64,000 bases of DNA, taken from contig NZ_JACVAQ010000001.1 of NCBI RefSeq assembly GCF_014851905.1, forward strand, positions 1,550,001 through 1,614,000, written 5' to 3'. The translations under genes and the position numbers were made by a program. This document shows positions 59,873 to 64,000 of this stretch, in pieces (within the stretch, counting starts at the first letter, position 1; every line of letters begins with the position of its first letter). The notes beneath the pieces were generated by a model. It was not told the DNA's origin and ran no database searches. It was given only the letters and a program-made list of their open reading frames with translations. This DNA is from Pseudomonas sp. PDM14 (lineage in GTDB: Bacteria > Pseudomonadota > Gammaproteobacteria > Pseudomonadales > Pseudomonadaceae).

Positions 59873-60498
59873 TTCTTCAGCCCCCCCTCGCTATCGTTAT
59901 AACGATAGGTTTTAGCCAGAATAGTCATGTGCAGCCTAGAGCTACTGTCCTTCCCCTCTGGCTTAAGCTCAAAGTCATGAAGAGTAACAATACGAGGCAG
60001 ACTCGCAACACCACTAACAAAAGTCGCTATATCGTGGTAAGCACCGACAACCGATATCTGTATAGGCAGCTCAATATAAAATTGCTGTGCAACCTCTGGC
60101 TGAAGCTTAATCTCCTCGAACTCCAAGCCACTACCCAATCCAGTTCGAGTAATATCCTCAAGCAATCCAGGAACCTCAGTATCACTTGGCAACTGCCGCA
60201 ACAACGCGCCAAATGACTCTTCCATTTCAACCATCTGCATTTTGTAAGCGTCTAAGTTGGCAGCCTGAAACGCTTTTGTAGAAAACTGCTCTTTAAGACC
60301 AGACTCCTCTGCTCGGCGCGCCTCAAGATCGGCCTGAAGATCTTTCAGGTAAAAGTTATATCCTAGAGCAACTGCAATTATTAGCAGCAACACACATGCT
60401 ATAAATTTTACCGCAGCCGGCCAAGAGCCAACATTATTTACGTCGAGCTCTGAAAGCTCTATTTTTTTCAAAGACGCAATAGAATCGGAAAGGCTCAT
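59869..60498 (-). CDS. pilO: Type IV pilus alignment protein PilO
   Basis: The 209-residue bitopic protein has one membrane helix (AVKFIACVLLLIIAVALGYN, about 29-48), a coiled coil (about 55-95) and a ferredoxin-like periplasmic domain (about 100-200: FYIELPIQISVVGAYHDIAT). It pairs with PilN and binds PilP in the pilus alignment complex. It overlaps pilN by 4 bases. Confidence 0.95.
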   Translation of the reverse strand: MSLSDSIASLKKIELSELDVNNVGSWPAAVKFIACVLLLIIAVALGYNFYLKDLQADLEARRAEESGLKEQFSTKAFQAANLDAYKMQMVEMEESFGALLRQLPSDTEVPGLLEDITRTGLGSGLEFEEIKLQPEVAQQFYIELPIQISVVGAYHDIATFVSGVASLPRIVTLHDFELKPEGKDSSSRLHMTILAKTYRYNDSEGGLKK

Positions 60499-61111
60499 TT
60501 TTTACCTCCCCCACCTGACTTTCTAGTGTTGCTTTCAGCATTCACCGCATCTGACTCCAGCTCAGCGCCAGGCTTCGTTTGCTTTACCGTGAGTTTAAAA
60601 ACGTTTGCCTGATCCAGAGCTCCAGCAGTGACTGCCTTAACCTCAGTCAGGTTTGGCGAAGCGAGCCATTCGGAGGCATCTAAATTTCGCATCAGATTAG
60701 AAACCCGATTATTGGACTCAGCAGCCCCCTCAACAGCAATAGAGGCACCGGTCATTTTCAGGCCTGAGAAGTAGACGCCATCTGGAAGAGTACGGACGAA
60801 CTGATCAAAAACATGCCCAATTATTGGTCGATTACCTTGAAGGTCCTGAATGATCTTCATCCGATCCAACAGCTGCTCACGACGCTTTTTAAGCTCACTG
60901 ATTTCCTTGATACGCGCATCGAGCACAGCAATTTCCTTACGTACAAAGTCGTTGCGCGCGCCCTGCTGCTCAATCGCACCACCGAGGTATTGCCCCGCCA
61001 GAAAGACCAATCCGGCAGAGACAACCAGAACACCTGCAAGAGACACGAGGAACTGCTGCTTACGCTCTTCACGCAGCTGCTCGCGCCATGGAAGTAAGTT
61101 GATCTGGGCCA

Positions 61112-61112
<1 letters not shown>
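60495..61112 (-). CDS. pilN: Type IV pilus alignment protein PilN
   Basis: The 205-residue protein begins MAQINLLPWREQLREERKQQ, the short cytoplasmic tail that docks in PilM (INLLPWR motif). It then has a membrane helix (LAGVLVVSAGLVFLAGQYLG), a coiled coil and a periplasmic ferredoxin-like domain. The ATG at 61110-61112 overlaps the pilM stop by one base, so the longer open frame is not used. Confidence 0.95.
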
Positions 61113-62203
<1,091 letters not shown>

Positions 62204-62258
62204 TTACGGACTATTTATGTTTTTCCACATTAAATAACAGTCTTGACAGAAGCGCAAA

Positions 62259-62288
62259 TGGCTACCCGGCAAAAATTCCGCTTATAAT
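62259..62288 (+). promoter_or_regulatory. Putative ponA promoter
   Basis: A consensus TATAAT lies at 62283-62288, about 72 bases before the ponA ATG. The best -35 at proper distance is the weak TGGCTA (62259-62264, 18-base spacer). The perfect TTGACA at 62243-62248 is 34 bases away and so cannot pair with it. Confidence 0.45.
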
Positions 62289-62360
62289 GTGAACAGTTTT
62301 TCTCTTTTCACTTTGCCCAACGCTTAACTCATTCTTTTATCTGGAAATCCAAGAGTCCTA

Positions 62361-64000
62361 ATGCGTCTGCTGAAGTTTTTCTGGTGGTCCTGTGTCGCCG
62401 TTTTTTGTGGGCTGTTGCTCAGTTTCAGCGGCGCTTTCCTCTATCTAAGCCCCGGCCTCCCCTCCGTCGACTCACTACGCAGCATCCAGCTGCAGATCCC
62501 GTTGCGCATCTATAGCAACGAGGAAAAACTGATCGCCGAATTTGGCGAAATGCGTCGCTCCCCAATCCGCTTCGACGACATCCCCCAGGACTTCATCCGC
62601 GCCCTCCTCGCCGCCGAAGACGATAACTTCGCCAACCATTATGGCGTCGACTTCACCAGCCTGATGCGCGCTGCCACTCAGTTGCTATCAAGCGGGCACA
62701 TTCAAACCGGCGGTAGCACCATCACCATGCAGGTGGCGAAGAACTTCTTCCTCACCAACGAGCGCAGCTTCTCGCGAAAAATCAGTGAAATCCTTCTGGC
62801 ACTGCAGATCGAACGCGAGCTGAGCAAAAACGAAATTCTCGAGCTCTACGTCAACAAGATCTATCTGGGCAACCGCGCCTACGGAATCGAGGCCGCTGCA
62901 CAGATCTATTACGGCAAGTCGATCCGAGATACAAGCCTCGGGCAGATGGCAATGATCGCCGGCCTGCCGAAAGCCCCCTCGCGCTTCAACCCGCTGGTCA
63001 ATCCACAGCGCAGCAAAGAGCGTCGCGACTGGATTCTCGGGCGCATGCTCAAGCTCGGCGCCATCGACCAGGCTCGCTATGACGCCGCGCTCGCCGAGCC
63101 GATCGATGCGCACTACCACGTGCAGCCGCCAGAGCTGAACGCCCCCTATATCGCCGAGATGGCTCGCGCCGAAATGGTCGGCCGCTATGGCAGCGACGCC
63201 TATACCGAAGGCTTCCGCGTCACCACCACGGTGCCAGCGCAACTGCAACAAGCCGCCAACAGGGCATTGCATGACGGGCTGATCAGCTATGACCAACGCC
63301 ACGGCTACCGGGGCCCGGAAACCCGCCTGCCCGGCCTGACCCGCGAGGCGTGGCTGGCCGAGCTGAGCAAGTACAAGACGCTTGGCGGCCTGGAGCCGGC
63401 AATCGTCAGCCAGGTGGAGAAGAGTGGCATCCTGGTTCTGCTGCGCAACGGCGAGGAGCAACCGGTCGCCTGGGACAGCATGAAATGGGCACGCCCATTC
63501 CTCAACACCAACAGCCTGGGTCCGCGCCCGCAGCAGCCGGCCAGCGTGGTACAGATCGGCGACCTGGTGCGCGTGGAGCGCGAGACGGAAGAGAACACCC
63601 TGCTGTTCCGCCAGATCCCGGCCGCGCAGAGCGCCCTGGTTTCACTGGACCCACAGGACGGCGCCATCCGCGCCCTGGTCGGCGGCTTCTCCTTCGAGCA
63701 GAGCAACTACAACCGCGCCGCCCAGGCCAAACGCCAGCCCGGCTCGAGCTTCAAGCCCTTCATCTATAGCGCCGCGCTGGACAGTGGCTTCACCGCAGCG
63801 ACCCTGGTCAACGACGCGCCCATCGTGTTCCAGGAAGCCGGTATGGAAGAAGCCTGGCGCCCGAAGAACGACAACAACACCTTCCTCGGCCCGATCCGCC
63901 TGCGCGAGGCCCTGTACAAGTCGCGCAACCTGGTCTCGATCCGCCTGCTGCAGACCATCGGCATCGACTACGCGCTGAATTACGTCAGCCGCTTCGGCTT
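62361..64000 (+). CDS. ponA: Penicillin-binding protein 1A (PonA/MrcA), truncated by window end
   Basis: The first 546 codons of a bifunctional peptidoglycan synthase are present. There is an N-terminal membrane anchor (about 10-30), then the GT51 glycosyltransferase with E86 in AAEDDNFANHYGVDF and GGSTITMQ at 117-124. An inserted OB-like domain and the start of the transpeptidase follow, with the SxxK serine S462 in QPGSSFKPFIYSAAL. It polymerises and cross-links cell-wall strands in the periplasm. ATG 62361 has AAGAG a few bases upstream. The 3' end lies outside the window. Divergent from pilM, as in other Pseudomonas. Confidence 0.96.
   Translation, partial: MRLLKFFWWSCVAVFCGLLLSFSGAFLYLSPGLPSVDSLRSIQLQIPLRIYSNEEKLIAEFGEMRRSPIRFDDIPQDFIRALLAAEDDNFANHYGVDFTSLMRAATQLLSSGHIQTGGSTITMQVAKNFFLTNERSFSRKISEILLALQIERELSKNEILELYVNKIYLGNRAYGIEAAAQIYYGKSIRDTSLGQMAMIAGLPKAPSRFNPLVNPQRSKERRDWILGRMLKLGAIDQARYDAALAEPIDAHYHVQPPELNAPYIAEMARAEMVGRYGSDAYTEGFRVTTTVPAQLQQAANRALHDGLISYDQRHGYRGPETRLPGLTREAWLAELSKYKTLGGLEPAIVSQVEKSGILVLLRNGEEQPVAWDSMKWARPFLNTNSLGPRPQQPASVVQIGDLVRVERETEENTLLFRQIPAAQSALVSLDPQDGAIRALVGGFSFEQSNYNRAAQAKRQPGSSFKPFIYSAALDSGFTAATLVNDAPIVFQEAGMEEAWRPKNDNNTFLGPIRLREALYKSRNLVSIRLLQTIGIDYALNYVSRFG

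Noticed and set aside
62243..62288. TTGACA plus TATAAT as one strong ponA promoter
   Set aside because: The two boxes are 34 bases apart, twice the workable spacer, so only the -10 was kept.

Overview
ORGANISM. The window is a continuous, GC-rich piece of a gammaproteobacterial chromosome, and everything points to Pseudomonas in the broad sense. The evidence is close textual resemblance of PilMNOPQ, PonA, GltB/GltD, HemE, MetY, CvrA/NhaP2 and SelO to Pseudomonas proteins. The gene order also matches what I recall of the P. aeruginosa PAO1 PA5017-PA5045 neighbourhood (dipA, msrA, rlmJ, acyl-CoA dehydrogenase, cvrA, mscK-like, TSUP, metY, usp, parA-like, hemE, gltD, gltB, damX-like, aroB, aroK, pilQPONM, ponA). 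That synteny is from memory, not from a search. The pigment cluster suggests a species outside the P. aeruginosa core, perhaps P. mendocina/alcaligenes-like, but this is only inference. LAYOUT. (1) 1-13.9 kb is mostly core genes: the end of a cyclic-di-GMP phosphodiesterase (EAL), msrA, an HD-GYP protein, an orphan TRAP binding protein, a CSLREA beta-helix exoprotein, rlmJ, a large acyl-CoA dehydrogenase, a K+/H+ antiporter and an MscK-type channel. REP-like palindromes lie between some of them. (2) 13.9-19.7 kb is partly accessory: a small lipoprotein, selO, then a lower-GC patch. The patch holds a BON-like lipoprotein with a 9-bp in-frame tandem repeat and a six-cysteine C-terminal domain, two small secreted proteins and a LuxR-type regulator. 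One of the small proteins carries what looks like the same six-cysteine domain. (3) 19.9-26.7 kb holds an MFS transporter, a TSUP sulfur-type exporter, metY, trxC, a hotdog thioesterase, a tandem universal stress protein and an orphan ParA-like ATPase. (4) 27.0-45.9 kb is the highlight: about 20 tightly overlapping co-directional genes forming an aryl polyene (APE, xanthomonadin-like) pigment cluster. (5) 46.0-53.9 kb carries ygiW, hemE, gltD and gltB on the minus strand. (6) 53.9-62.2 kb is the minus-strand pilMNOPQ-aroK-aroB-damX-like run, with unusually low GC in pilN to pilQ. Divergent ponA is cut by the window end. HOW THE APE GENES FIT TOGETHER. An aromatic ammonia-lyase would make a (hydroxy)cinnamate starter from an aromatic amino acid. 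A ligase fused to a dehydratase would load it on an acyl carrier protein. Two ketosynthases, a chain-length-factor partner, a ketoreductase and two dehydratase domains would build the conjugated polyene. A methyltransferase and a flavin enzyme with both halogenase signatures would decorate the ring or chain. Two acyltransferases and a GT2 enzyme would attach it to a membrane anchor. A LolA-like protein, an MMPL exporter and a DUF3261 lipoprotein would move it to the outer membrane. A CPA2-type cation/proton antiporter gene sits inside the operon and is the least expected member. No rRNA, tRNA, CRISPR array, insertion sequence or prophage was seen.
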